Below are positions 45,101 to 54,000 of a DNA stretch of 64,000 nucleotides, in pieces. The stretch covers positions 1-64,000 of the forward strand of contig JAJDAD010000014.1 of the NCBI GenBank assembly GCA_029262055.1, in the 5' to 3' direction. The stretch is from Candidatus Zhuqueibacterota bacterium (GTDB lineage: Bacteria; Zhuqueibacterota; Zhuqueibacteria; Oceanimicrobiales; Oceanimicrobiaceae). The position numbers and the translations under genes were made by a program. The notes under the pieces are model-generated. The model made no database searches. It was not told the origin of the DNA and was given only the letters and a program-made list of their open reading frames with translations. The first letter of the stretch is position 1. Each line of letters starts with the position of its first letter.

Positions 45101-45730
45101 GAGATTACAGAATGGGCGTTTACGGACGAACGGCAAGCAGCGACACTCTACAGTTGGCTGATTCTGCATGGCCTGGGCAAACTACAGTCCGAAGAGGACT
45201 ACGGACAGGCCGGCGCAGCTATTCTTGAGGAGTGGCCATTGGACAAGAGAATCGAAGGGCTGGTCTCTGACTGCGCAGCATCCGAAGCAGAGTTGCCGGA
45301 GCCGGCCCACTTGCTGCCAATCCTGTGCGTTCATCAGGATTGGTTTCTTGATGAAAAACCCGTGAGGTTACGGGAGCACAGAATCCTGAGGACTCTTCTT
45401 GCGGACCCACGGGTGCGAGGGTTCCTGATGGTAAACAGGTTTGAAGACGTGTTTTGGTTCAACAAAGAACGCTTCCAAACACTGCTGCCTTTCCTTTTGA
45501 CTATTGCTGTTATCAAAATCACCTCCGGGAGAAAAACCGCCGGCAAGTCGATTGCGGAGAGGATTCTCGCAGTGCACCGGATCGTAGAAAAGTGGCGTAA
45601 GTCCGCCGACGCATCTGAGTACAAAGTAGAGCACCTTCTGAGCGGATTACAGCCTGCACCGCGGTCAGTCAAACGTAAGCCGAAGAAACGTAGCGTGGCA
45701 CGTTCGCGCAAGCCGAAGCCAGCCTCTTAA
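42101..45730 (+). CDS. Very large GH13-like alpha-amylase family protein
   Basis: 1209 aa with no signal peptide, so cytosolic. The GH13 barrel lies roughly at 330-760: ARWGFTGLWLIGIWQRS, CDMVPNHTGLDS (region I), VIRFDAAMT with nucleophile D541, LLLAEAFW with acid/base E606, and a late motif FMNNPDED with D667/D669. Before it are about 320 residues and after it about 400 residues (helical, basic end KRKPKKRSVARSRK) that I cannot assign. TTG 42101 has AAGGGAG upstream. Probably acts on alpha-glucans or in glycogen metabolism; the exact reaction is open, including transferase activity. Confidence 0.75.
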   Translation: MSISFGLVSWRYGCRQLETTVLPVPVEFHISRKAREKYEFDDSLFSASGNVVIANFTAARLFADKMNTVRSTSGAQDDMVRAAEVNSLGLIDEMLHQIIAIYRSQVNPRVFNQAAEWLREEVGDDALERTMLKFVEEFPPIAVYQKRIAAPDYLAGQTDGVPNRMICLEEMLLLWLANLNPAFTPFLELFDHSVLAQQTPYVKLMNSLSRFFVTQPKFGPGKTDLFSLLRQPAIVRPHSLREQLLFITGTWGFMLSSFMLRMMRGLDFLKEESKPVFHGPPPTEVLEFGAGSEEDVVEHEPEQFSPDLHWMPNLVLIAKSTLVWLDQLSKKYERNIQYLNQIPDEELDALARWGFTGLWLIGIWQRSAASQKVKRMCGNPEAESSAYSLFDYEIAPELGGAPALDDLRSRCWSRGLRLACDMVPNHTGLDSKWTRENPHWFIGLPYSPFPSYSFGGPNLSDDARYGIRIEDKYFNQTDAAVVFKHEDYWTGDVRYIYHGNDGTNMPWNDTAQLDYLNPEVREAVIQKIIDVARMFPVIRFDAAMTLARKHFHRLWYPEPGSGGDIPSRSEFGLTKRELNQLIPNEFWRELVDRVAQAVPDCLLLAEAFWLMEGYFVRTLGMHRVYNSAFMNMLKNEENQKYRRTVINTIQFEPEILKRYVNFMNNPDEDTAVEQFGDGDKYFGVCMLLATMPGLPMFGHGQIEGLREKYGMEYRRAYWDEQVNTGLVERHERDIFPLLKKRYLFAEVENFLFYNFVTSDNYVNENVFAYSNRTDDEAALVIFHNKYDQTRGWVRASVPFVEKVTDNSETTLVQRSLQHGLNLPLEPSYYVIYKDLISGLEYIRSNRAVVEEGLFFELQAYEYHVFTDFFVVQDNDEAHYGQVHEYLDGRGVPSLVQELQEIELKPVLEIVDDLLSYARFKEFCDARTSLGDKKWRKALLDPFRDGVEDLFARSKEFKDGTANPRTLAKNTLETFEAGLRLDAIGSRFRMSGSKALQRALSEITEWAFTDERQAATLYSWLILHGLGKLQSEEDYGQAGAAILEEWPLDKRIEGLVSDCAASEAELPEPAHLLPILCVHQDWFLDEKPVRLREHRILRTLLADPRVRGFLMVNRFEDVFWFNKERFQTLLPFLLTIAVIKITSGRKTAGKSIAERILAVHRIVEKWRKSADASEYKVEHLLSGLQPAPRSVKRKPKKRSVARSRKPKPAS

Positions 45731-45839
45731 GTATCTGTTTGCAAAGTAGGCGCTTGCTCCGCGGGCGGGCATGAGCCAGGACGCCGCCTGCGTACACCAT
45801 TCTATCCAACCCGATTCATCAACAACGGAGAGGTTCTAA

Positions 45840-47780
45840 ATGACCCCGCAGGATGAGGTACAACCTTTTATACCGGCAACGACGTCACTTCCGGAGATCA
45901 CGGTAAAAGCCACGATTTTGGGCGTCGCACTGTCCATAGTCCTGGGGGCCGCCAATGCATACCTGGGCTTGTTTGCGGGTTTGACGGTATCGGCATCGGT
46001 TCCGGCGGCCGTCATTTCCATGGCGATTCTAAGTCTTTTTAAAAGGTCGAACATTCTCGAGAACAACATCGTGCAGACTGCGGCATCGGCTGGTGAGGGA
46101 CTGGCGGCCGGGGTGATTTTCACGATCCCCGCACTTTACCTGATCGGGGTCTGGACTGATTTCAACTATTGGGAGACGACACTGATTGCGGGGTTTGGAG
46201 GCGTTCTCGGCGTCATGTTCACGGTCCCTCTCAGGCGTGCACTCATCGTTGAAAACCCGTTGCGATTTCCGGAGGGTGTGGCCACGGCAGAGGTTTTGAA
46301 AGTTGGCGCCACCGGCGGCGCCGGTGTCAAGGTCGTTGCTCAGGCCGGAGTCATCGGGGCCCTGTTTAAGTTCGGCGAAGCCGGCCTGAAGCTTTGGCGC
46401 GGTTCTGTCGAAGTTGCGGCAGGGCTTGGCAATTCCGTGGTCTACTTTGGCTCAAACTTGTCGCCGGCATTGGTGGGCGTGGGCTACATTGTCGGGATCA
46501 ATGCCGCACTTTTGATCTTTGCAGGCGGCGTGATAAACTGGTATGTTTTTATTCCTATATTGACGGCCATGCAGGGCGGCATACCTGCTGGCGAAACGGC
46601 GGTCGATGCGGCCAGTGCGATGTGGTCAACACAGACCCGCTACCTCGGGGTGGGCGCCATGATGGTAGGCGGTATTTGGGCCCTCATCAGCATACGCAAG
46701 AGCCTGCTCAACGGCGTACGCTCCGGTTTGCATGCCTACCGCGCCCGCAAGGCCGGCGCCGGCGTGGTCCGCACTGAACAAGACACACCGATGCAGTGGG
46801 TGCTGATAGCTATCCTGATATCAGTGCTGCCACTTTTCTTAATCTTCCAATATTTTACCGGCAATATTGCCCTTTCGGCTTTCATGGCGGTTATCATGAC
46901 GATTGCCGGGTTTCTATTTTCTTCGGTCGGCGGTTACATGGCGGGACTGGTCGGTTCCTCCAATAATCCGATTTCGGGAGTGACCATCGCCACTATCCTG
47001 ACCAGCGCTTTACTGCTCCTCGCCTGGTTGGGGACCGGCAGCAGCATGGGCCCGGCGCTGGCGATTCTTATCGGAGCTGTCGTCGCCACCGGCAATGCGA
47101 TTGCTGCGGACAACATGCAGGACCTCAAGGCTGGCAGACTCCTGGGTGCCACTCCTTACAAGCAGCAGATTATGCAAGTGATTGGCGTGGTGGCGGCGGC
47201 GTTTGTAATGGCGCCGGTCCTGACACTGCTTCTGAATGCCTATGGTATTGGCGAGCCGACTACAGCGCACCCGCAACCGCTTGCGGCCCCGCAAGCTAGC
47301 TTGATGGCTGCGGTGGCGACAGGTGTCTTTGGCGCGGGCCTGCCCTGGGCCATGGTGGTCTGGGGCATGGCGATTGCCGCAGCGACGATATCTTTCGATT
47401 TGTATTTGGAGGCCAGAGGGAGCTCGTTTCGTGCCCCGGTGCTCGCGGTAGCGGTGGGGATTTATCTGCCGTTGGAACTTGAAATTCCGATTCTTGTGGG
47501 CGGAATAATCGCCTGGGTCATTGGCCGGTCACGCAAGTTCGCAGGTTCCGACCAGGAGCAGCCGGAACAGAACGGACTGCTGTTTTCCGCGGGTCTGATC
47601 ACTGGTGAGGCGCTGGTCGGCATTCTTCTGGCCATCCCCATTGTCATTTACCAGAGAGACGATGTGATGGCGCTTTTCGGAGTGAGAGATTGGAACGGCC
47701 TGGGAGTGCTTCTGTTAGGTGCGGTCGTCCTGTTGCTCTACCGCCAGGGAACCCGTCAGGAAGGGTCGCGCCTCGTTTAA
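45840..47780 (+). CDS. OPT-family transporter
   Basis: 646 aa with about 15 transmembrane segments. EITVKATILGVALSIVLGAANAYLGLFAGLTVSASVPAAVIS and TAASAGEGLAAGVIFTIPAL, followed by FPEGVATAEVLKVG, are OPT hallmarks. Relatives import oligopeptides or metal chelates with protons. Which one applies is not visible here. ATG 45840 has GGAGAGG upstream. It ends 22 bp from the convergent HAD gene. Confidence 0.9.
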   Translation: MTPQDEVQPFIPATTSLPEITVKATILGVALSIVLGAANAYLGLFAGLTVSASVPAAVISMAILSLFKRSNILENNIVQTAASAGEGLAAGVIFTIPALYLIGVWTDFNYWETTLIAGFGGVLGVMFTVPLRRALIVENPLRFPEGVATAEVLKVGATGGAGVKVVAQAGVIGALFKFGEAGLKLWRGSVEVAAGLGNSVVYFGSNLSPALVGVGYIVGINAALLIFAGGVINWYVFIPILTAMQGGIPAGETAVDAASAMWSTQTRYLGVGAMMVGGIWALISIRKSLLNGVRSGLHAYRARKAGAGVVRTEQDTPMQWVLIAILISVLPLFLIFQYFTGNIALSAFMAVIMTIAGFLFSSVGGYMAGLVGSSNNPISGVTIATILTSALLLLAWLGTGSSMGPALAILIGAVVATGNAIAADNMQDLKAGRLLGATPYKQQIMQVIGVVAAAFVMAPVLTLLLNAYGIGEPTTAHPQPLAAPQASLMAAVATGVFGAGLPWAMVVWGMAIAAATISFDLYLEARGSSFRAPVLAVAVGIYLPLELEIPILVGGIIAWVIGRSRKFAGSDQEQPEQNGLLFSAGLITGEALVGILLAIPIVIYQRDDVMALFGVRDWNGLGVLLLGAVVLLLYRQGTRQEGSRLV

Positions 47781-47802
47781 ACCAGGGCAGCCTTAGAAAG
47801 TG

Positions 47803-48513
47803 CTAAACACCGGTGGCGGTCGCCAATGTCCGCAGGTCCGGCACTTCGTAGTCCGCTTGCACTGCGGCGGGTGGCGTCGCACCAAATCCCTTCTGGCCGT
47901 GCCTGCGATTGACCCAGGCCGCCTTGAACCCAAGTCGCTGTGCCGGTGCAATGTCGTGAAATAAACTCTGGGCAACATGCACTATCGCCTCCTTCGGCAC
48001 GCCGGCATTGCTCTGTAGATACTCGAAATTTGCCAACCCGGGTTTATAAGACCCGATTTGCTCGGCGGTAAGAATCTTGTGAAATTCCACCCCAAGCTTC
48101 CTCTGTGAGTACGCGAACAGGTCATCATCGATATTCGAGAGAATCACCAGCCGAAAGCGCTGGCTGAGCCTTCTGAGAGCGTCCGCCGAGTCCGCAAACG
48201 GCGGCCAGTTCCGAACGCAAAACCCGAATTCGTGAACCTGTCTTTCAGTGGGGGTAAAACAGAGCTCTTCGGCCAGGCTCAGCAGAACGGCTCTTAAAAT
48301 GGCTTTGTAATTCTTAAACGGTCCGCGCTCTGCAGCAGCCTCATGCCGGGCGTAGAGTTCCAGTAGCTTGTCCTTTGCCAAAATAATCTGGTGCTCCGCC
48401 AGAATGGGCATCAGGGCAGCGTTGAGGCCGTCCTCCCAGTCAACAATAGTCCCGTAGCAGTCGAAGCTCAGGACTTCAATGTCGGAGAAATCGATTGCCT
48501 GCTGGTCCGTCAT
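47803..48513 (-). CDS. HAD-superfamily hydrolase, type II haloacid-dehalogenase-like
   Basis: 236 aa. Nucleophile motif SFDCYGTIVDWEDG, RLVILSNIDDD (motif II), cap domain, the catalytic lysine region GSYKPGLANF and the final HVAQSLFHDIAPAQRLGFKAAWVNR. These match the L-2-haloacid dehalogenase subgroup. The true substrate may be an ordinary phosphate ester. Confidence 0.88.
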   Translation of the reverse strand: MTDQQAIDFSDIEVLSFDCYGTIVDWEDGLNAALMPILAEHQIILAKDKLLELYARHEAAAERGPFKNYKAILRAVLLSLAEELCFTPTERQVHEFGFCVRNWPPFADSADALRRLSQRFRLVILSNIDDDLFAYSQRKLGVEFHKILTAEQIGSYKPGLANFEYLQSNAGVPKEAIVHVAQSLFHDIAPAQRLGFKAAWVNRRHGQKGFGATPPAAVQADYEVPDLRTLATATGV

Positions 48514-48593
48514 CTCTTCCCAAATTGCAAAGACATCAAAGCACGGCCAGGGCGGACGCTACATCATGCCGTCGCCCTGTGTTCAGATTAGGA

Positions 48594-49892
48594 CTAATTG
48601 TGTTTATAAACAACGCCTCCCTTCATAACAAACGCAACTTGCTGGAGCGCTTCTATGTTGGTGAGTGGATTGCCTTTGACTGCAACGATATCCGCATATT
48701 TGCCAACCTCAAGACTGCCCAGGTCATCCTGCAGCTGCATCAACTCCGCCGCGACCATGGTTGCCGACTTGATGGCCTGCATTGGAGTCATGCCATAGTC
48801 AACCATGGTTTTGAACTCCAGTGCGCCGGTTCCGTGCTCAAATGCCCCGACGTCAGTGCCAAATGCAATTTTGACGCCGAGCTTCATGGCCTTCTGGAAA
48901 ACGCGTTTATGCGACTTTACAATTTTCTGCCGTAACGGGTCCTTTGCCTTCTCTTCATTTTCGGGAAAGTAGACCGAGAGTGTCGGCGACCAGAAGGTTC
49001 CATTCCGCAGCATCATGTGCAATTGCTCATCGGTCAGAAAGAAACCGTGTTCAATTGAGCGCACGCCGCCCAGAATTGCATTGGTTGCGCCTTGCCCGCC
49101 ATAGGCATGGGCGGCCACCGGAATGCGCCAGCGCGCACTTTCATCCACGATCATTTTGACTTCCTCTAAACTCATCTGGCTCAGCGGTTCGTGCGTGTCC
49201 GGGTCGATATGCCGGATGGTGCCGGTGGTGTAAATTTTTATCCAGTCCGTGCCATATTTGATTTGGCGACGGACTTCCGCGATTTTTTCGGCTGGGCTGT
49301 CCGCGATAGCCGCCGTTTGCGGAACGTCAATGTGGGGCGCCAGGCCGGTTAGATTCATGTGCCCGCCCGTGATGCTGATAGCCATGGTCGACACCTGTAA
49401 TCTCGGGCCAACGATCAGTCCCTGCGTGATCGCATCGCGAATAGCGACATCCGCGAAGTTGGCGCCCTCGGAATCAATATCACGTAAAGTGGTGAATCCA
49501 GCCTCCAGGTTCAGTCGCGCGCCGCGCGTGCCTTCGATGGTACGAAACGGAATCGATTTGTAAAGTACCGGATTGCCGTCTGGGTTATCAGGCGTCAGGC
49601 AGATATGCGTGTGAGTATCGATGAGGCCGGGGAGAACCGTGTGGTCGGACAAATCGACCACGGTCGCGTCAACGGGGATAGCGAGGCCGGATCCCAAGTT
49701 GAAAATTCTCTCACCGCGGATAAGGATGACCACGTCTTTTTGGGCTGAATTCGCAATGCCGTCGATGAGCCGGCCGCATTTGAGCGCAACCAGTGGCTGT
49801 TGGCCGGCGACCGGCAGCGTAGCTGTGACCATTACTACGACAGCGCTAAGTAGCGCGATTACCCGGTTCATGTTTCGTTCTTGGCTTTTCAT
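48594..49892 (-). CDS. Secreted amidohydrolase-family protein (imidazolonepropionase-like)
   Basis: 432 aa. ATG 49892 has a very good site (AGGAGAAGGT). A signal peptide follows (MNRVIALLSAVVVMVTATLPVAGQ), so it is exported. Metal-binding motifs: DTHTHICL, a lysine in DWIKIYTTG, HAYGG, EHGFFL and FGTDVGAF. These secreted amidohydrolases often act as dipeptidases or on cyclic amides. The substrate is unknown. Confidence 0.88.
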   Translation of the reverse strand: MKSQERNMNRVIALLSAVVVMVTATLPVAGQQPLVALKCGRLIDGIANSAQKDVVILIRGERIFNLGSGLAIPVDATVVDLSDHTVLPGLIDTHTHICLTPDNPDGNPVLYKSIPFRTIEGTRGARLNLEAGFTTLRDIDSEGANFADVAIRDAITQGLIVGPRLQVSTMAISITGGHMNLTGLAPHIDVPQTAAIADSPAEKIAEVRRQIKYGTDWIKIYTTGTIRHIDPDTHEPLSQMSLEEVKMIVDESARWRIPVAAHAYGGQGATNAILGGVRSIEHGFFLTDEQLHMMLRNGTFWSPTLSVYFPENEEKAKDPLRQKIVKSHKRVFQKAMKLGVKIAFGTDVGAFEHGTGALEFKTMVDYGMTPMQAIKSATMVAAELMQLQDDLGSLEVGKYADIVAVKGNPLTNIEALQQVAFVMKGGVVYKHN

Positions 49893-50017
49893 ACCTTCTC
49901 CTGTTCAGAAGTTTGGGCCCGGCCAGTGGTGGCTTCCGACAGCCGGTTGGGACCGGCTTGGCCCTGAGCGGTTTGCAGCACTACGCGCGCAGGTGAACGT
50001 CACTCCTGCGATTGTGA

Positions 50018-50986
50018 TTACTCAGGTAATACTTGCAATCCCGCTCGGTTGGTTCGGGCTGTTCTTGAAAAGAGACAAATGTCCTTGTCAAATAGAAAAC
50101 GCCACAGCAATCGTGTCCACGATCTATGCCAAACCAGCGTGTCGTAGTGCTCGGGCGCCATTGCGCGTATTTTGGGCAAACGGTTCCATGGGATCGACTG
50201 AAAGTCATGATGTTCGTTATGGTGCCCCACGTTGAAAGCCAACAGGTTGAAAGGCCCATAGTAACTGTAAGTCTCCTGGTTCGGATCGATCATGTAGTGT
50301 TCTTGAATCCAGCGTGCGCCCAGTGGATGCAGCCCCACCGCAAAGACCAGGGAGGACAGGAAATACAAGACAGACATCGGTCCCCACATAGTGAAAATCC
50401 AAAAGTTGAAAGCAAAAACACTCAAAGTATTGAACCACCACCATGCGCTCAAGAATTTGATTTCCCGCAAGCGCGGTGGTCGCAAGCCCTGGAAGACGGC
50501 AAACAGCAACAGCCACAGGGCCTTGCCCAGCGCAGTGTTGCCGGTGAGGCGGGCCTCCCACCTGCTTGGTAGATCGGCATCCAGTTCATAAATGCCCTGG
50601 AAGGTGTGGTGTTTGAGATGGTACCCTCGAAATGCGATTGAGCTTGGAATGCAGTTGACCAGATCTGCCAGGACTACCGAAAGTAGATTGGCGCTCCTCC
50701 TCTTGAAAATCAAGTCGTGGCTGCCTTCGTGGATCATAACAAATAACCCATGGCTGATGAAAGCTCCGATGACATAAGCAGTGATTAAGACCAACCACAA
50801 ACTTTGGTCGCGTAAGAAAAAGGCCAAACCGACCTGGGAAGCGACGAGTGCAACTATGATAAGAAAACTAAGAGGATTCCGGCCGATTAACTCTCGAATC
50901 TCCGGATGGTCTTTCAGAATCAATTTGGTCCGACTACTGTGCGGCTCGGCGTCCGTGGAAAAAGTAAACTCTTTTGGGCATGCCAC
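50018..50986 (-). CDS. Sphingolipid delta4-desaturase (DES1)-like fatty-acid desaturase
   Basis: 322 aa, membrane-bound di-iron desaturase with three histidine boxes: HEGSHD (86-91), HLKHH (123-127) and HNEHH (256-260). The C-terminal part is strikingly like animal DES1: ETYSYYGPFNLLAFNVGHHNEHHDF, with EHYM just before and IPWNRLPKIRAMAPEHYDTL after. DES1 puts the 4,5-trans double bond into dihydroceramide. Here the acceptor is unproven and no sphingolipid synthesis gene is in the window. GTG 50986 has GAGGAGG upstream. Confidence 0.85.
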   Translation of the reverse strand: MACPKEFTFSTDAEPHSSRTKLILKDHPEIRELIGRNPLSFLIIVALVASQVGLAFFLRDQSLWLVLITAYVIGAFISHGLFVMIHEGSHDLIFKRRSANLLSVVLADLVNCIPSSIAFRGYHLKHHTFQGIYELDADLPSRWEARLTGNTALGKALWLLLFAVFQGLRPPRLREIKFLSAWWWFNTLSVFAFNFWIFTMWGPMSVLYFLSSLVFAVGLHPLGARWIQEHYMIDPNQETYSYYGPFNLLAFNVGHHNEHHDFQSIPWNRLPKIRAMAPEHYDTLVWHRSWTRLLWRFLFDKDICLFSRTARTNRAGLQVLPE

Positions 50987-51253
50987 GATGGTTTCCTCCT
51001 CGAATGTAGTGGTTCATGGTTATGTTGCACACAAAGCCAGCGTCGGCATCTCTTTGTGCTTAACGCAACAAGGCTCGTCTTCCACCCAGGAAAGATCTTA
51101 TTGTAGTTTTGTGTAGGTGATTACGGACTGCAGGTGGTCCAATATACCTAACCGAAAAATAGAACTCAAGAGATAGTTGCGGGTGAAAGTACTTGCGTGA
51201 TAAGCCTCGTGGTTCTACATTATGCAACTGTGAAGAATTGCTGAGAGCACTGA

Positions 51254-53182
51254 ATGAGGTCCGGAAAGAAATTGAACAAAACAGGGCTGCGGAAGACACT
51301 TTCGCGGGTGGAGAGCAAACTACGGAGGCTCAAACCCGGGTGGAATGGGCGCGAGACGGCCCGGAAAGAGGTGGGCACGCCTTTCCAAACAGTTGCCGAA
51401 GCCACGGCTGCTGCGATCTTCATCTTTCAAGGTGCACAACTATGTTATGCCAACCCAATGGCCGCGCAGATTACCGGATATTCTGCCGATGAACTGGTGC
51501 AGAAGCAGTTTTGGGAGATCATCCACCCCGAGTTTAGAGACATGGTAAGGGAGCGCGGTCATGCACGCCAACGAGGAGATGGGGTACCATCGAGATATGA
51601 AGTCAAAATTCTAACAAAAAGCGGCGAAGTGCGCTGGGTCGATTTTACCGGACGCGTAATCGAGTTTAAGAAAGAAAGCGCTGTGCTGGGAACCGTCATT
51701 GATATTACCGAGCGCAAACAGACTGAAAAGGCACTACGTTTCGCGAAGTTCGCTGTTGATAACAGCGTCGATGCCATTTACTGGGTCAAATCAGACGGAA
51801 CCATTTTTTACGTCAACCGCTCCGGCTGCGAACTGGTCAGCTATTCTGAGGAAGAGCTGCTCTGCATGACCTTCGTGCAGTTGAATGTTGAGTTTTCCGA
51901 GGAAGACTGGCCGACAAAATGGATCGGAATGCGCCAAGCAGGAACCAGTTTGTTTGAATCACAGCACATAGCCAAGTCGGGGAGAGTTTTCCCGGTTGAG
52001 ATTTTGGGCACCTGCTTGTGGTATCGGGGGCATGAGTACATGTGCGCCTGTGTACGTGATATCACTGCCCGCAAGCATGCCGAGAAAGGTCTTCTGGCGA
52101 GCGAGGAACGCGTTCGCCTGACGTTGGAAGCTCTCGAGGCCGGCGGCTGGGATTGGAATGTCAGCACGGGCGAGGTTTTTTTCAGCGATAGTTGGCTGCG
52201 CTCCCTCGGGTACTCAAGGAGTGAAGTGACGCCGGATATTGACTTTTGGAAGAGCCTGCTGCACCCTGACGACCTGGCAAACGCTGAAAAATGTCTGGCG
52301 AGCCATTTTGCGGGTGATACACCTTGTTATGCTTGTGAAAACCAGCTGAGGCTGCACTCCGGCGATTTTCGCCACAATTGCACCAGGGGGAAGGTTGTAT
52401 CACGCAATGAGGCGGGCCTACCGACGCGGATGGTTGGCACGGATACGGACATCTCGGAGCAGAAGGAGACCGAGCGCGAGTTACAGGAACGCGGTGAGAA
52501 GTTGCGTGGTTTAACAGCATACCTGCAGTCAGTACGGGAAAAGGAACGAACAGCCATTGCCAGGGAGATGCATGATGAATTGGGCCAGGTGCTCACGGTG
52601 CTTAAGATGGATCTGGCGCTGATGGGGGCGGATATTGGTGAAGCTAAAGGCCGTGAACGCTTCACGAGCATTGCGTCGGAGATCCAAGGTATGCAGGACC
52701 TGATCGACAAAACAATCGTGAGGGTCAGGGAACTTGTCCGTAGTCTTCGACCGGAAGTTCTGGACACACTTGGCCTGATACCGGCCCTGCATTGGCAGGC
52801 GGATGATATCAGCAACCGGTCGGGGATGACATGCGCGTTCAAGTGTCACCTGCAGGAGCATCCGTTCGAGAGTGAATTCGCGAATGCAGTTTTCAGGATT
52901 TTCCAGGAAACACTCACCAATATTATGCGTCACGCAAAAGCCACAAAATTTTGCGTTGACATCGCTGAACAGGACGGCAACCTGCTCCTACGCGTGAGTG
53001 ACAATGGTGTCGGTATTGCAGATACCCAATTTGTGGACGAAAGGACTTATGGCCTAATGGGGATGAAGGAGCGGGCGTTCATGTTAGGTGGCACTCTTGA
53101 GATCATGAGCTCGCCGGGCCAGGGCACTACCGTTGTCGCTATCTTGCCTATGTCTGTTTCAACACCCTTGGTGCCGGCATGA
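51254..53182 (+). CDS. PAS-domain sensor histidine kinase (NarL-type, HisKA_3)
   Basis: 642 aa without transmembrane helices. Three PAS domains (about 45-155, 160-285, 290-410) are followed by the HisKA_3 dimerization helix with phospho-acceptor H440 (ARE-MHDELGQ) and a HATPase domain (SDNGVGIADTQF, GLMGMKERAFMLGGTL). It overlaps the response regulator by 4 bp, so the two form a system. The start is unclear: a different frame from 51193 encodes a coiled-coil-like peptide (EELLRALNEVRKEIEQNRAAED) that could be the real N-terminus, joined by a frameshift near 51310-51320. Confidence 0.9.
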   Translation: MRSGKKLNKTGLRKTLSRVESKLRRLKPGWNGRETARKEVGTPFQTVAEATAAAIFIFQGAQLCYANPMAAQITGYSADELVQKQFWEIIHPEFRDMVRERGHARQRGDGVPSRYEVKILTKSGEVRWVDFTGRVIEFKKESAVLGTVIDITERKQTEKALRFAKFAVDNSVDAIYWVKSDGTIFYVNRSGCELVSYSEEELLCMTFVQLNVEFSEEDWPTKWIGMRQAGTSLFESQHIAKSGRVFPVEILGTCLWYRGHEYMCACVRDITARKHAEKGLLASEERVRLTLEALEAGGWDWNVSTGEVFFSDSWLRSLGYSRSEVTPDIDFWKSLLHPDDLANAEKCLASHFAGDTPCYACENQLRLHSGDFRHNCTRGKVVSRNEAGLPTRMVGTDTDISEQKETERELQERGEKLRGLTAYLQSVREKERTAIAREMHDELGQVLTVLKMDLALMGADIGEAKGRERFTSIASEIQGMQDLIDKTIVRVRELVRSLRPEVLDTLGLIPALHWQADDISNRSGMTCAFKCHLQEHPFESEFANAVFRIFQETLTNIMRHAKATKFCVDIAEQDGNLLLRVSDNGVGIADTQFVDERTYGLMGMKERAFMLGGTLEIMSSPGQGTTVVAILPMSVSTPLVPA

Positions 53183-53811
53183 TTAAAATCTTGATCGCTG
53201 ATGACCACTATCTTATCCGCGAAGGATTTCAAAGGCTGATCCAGCGCGAAGTGGATATGACCGTTGTTGGCGAAGCTGAAAGTGCTGCAGCTGCTATTGA
53301 GTTTTTCAAACACAATGAGTGCGATGTTGTTGTGTTGGACATAAACCTGCCGGATCGTACCGGTCTCGACGTCCTGAGTGACTTGAGAAGGGAAAACCCC
53401 CAAACGAAAATACTCATTTTAAGTATACATCCGGAAGAAAGGTTCGCTATGCGCGCCCTAAAATCCGGTGCTTCCGGCTATGTTACAAAGGAGGGAGCCC
53501 CCGAAGAATTAATCAATGCCATTCGGAAAGTGCATCATGGTGGCAGATACATCAGCAATTCGCTGGCGGAACATTTTGCTGTCGAACTTTTTGATGATGG
53601 GAAAAAGCAACCACATGACAAACTCTCACAGCGTGAGTTTCAAGTATTTCAGATGATCGGGGCCGGAAAATCGATGAATGAAGTGTCCACGCTCCTTGCT
53701 ATCGGGTTGAGCACAGTTAATACTTACAGAGCGCGCGTTCTGGAAAAAATGGGTATGAAATCCAATGCCGAAATCATCCACTATGCGGTTAAGAACGGGT
53801 TGGTGGACTAA
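53179..53811 (+). CDS. LuxR/NarL-type response regulator
   Basis: 210 aa. Receiver domain with acidic pocket (ADDH), phosphorylation site D54 (VVLDINLPDRTG) and conserved K in GYVTKEGAP. The C-terminal LuxR helix-turn-helix starts at LSQREFQVFQMIGAGKS. It is translationally coupled to the upstream kinase. The target genes are unknown. Confidence 0.94.
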   Translation: MIKILIADDHYLIREGFQRLIQREVDMTVVGEAESAAAAIEFFKHNECDVVVLDINLPDRTGLDVLSDLRRENPQTKILILSIHPEERFAMRALKSGASGYVTKEGAPEELINAIRKVHHGGRYISNSLAEHFAVELFDDGKKQPHDKLSQREFQVFQMIGAGKSMNEVSTLLAIGLSTVNTYRARVLEKMGMKSNAEIIHYAVKNGLVD

Positions 53812-54000
53812 CCCACTCTGTTGAACCCGCCATAGATTCAGACTCACATCTCGTCTTCCATAGCCGCTTATGGGCCTCTGCCTCAAAATCAGACAGGGTT
53901 GTCGTCCGATTTGCGACACAAAATTAGACGATTTAGCGACGGCAGATATACGCTTTTCTCATTATCATAACTACTAGTCGATTCAACAGCGGTCCTGTCT

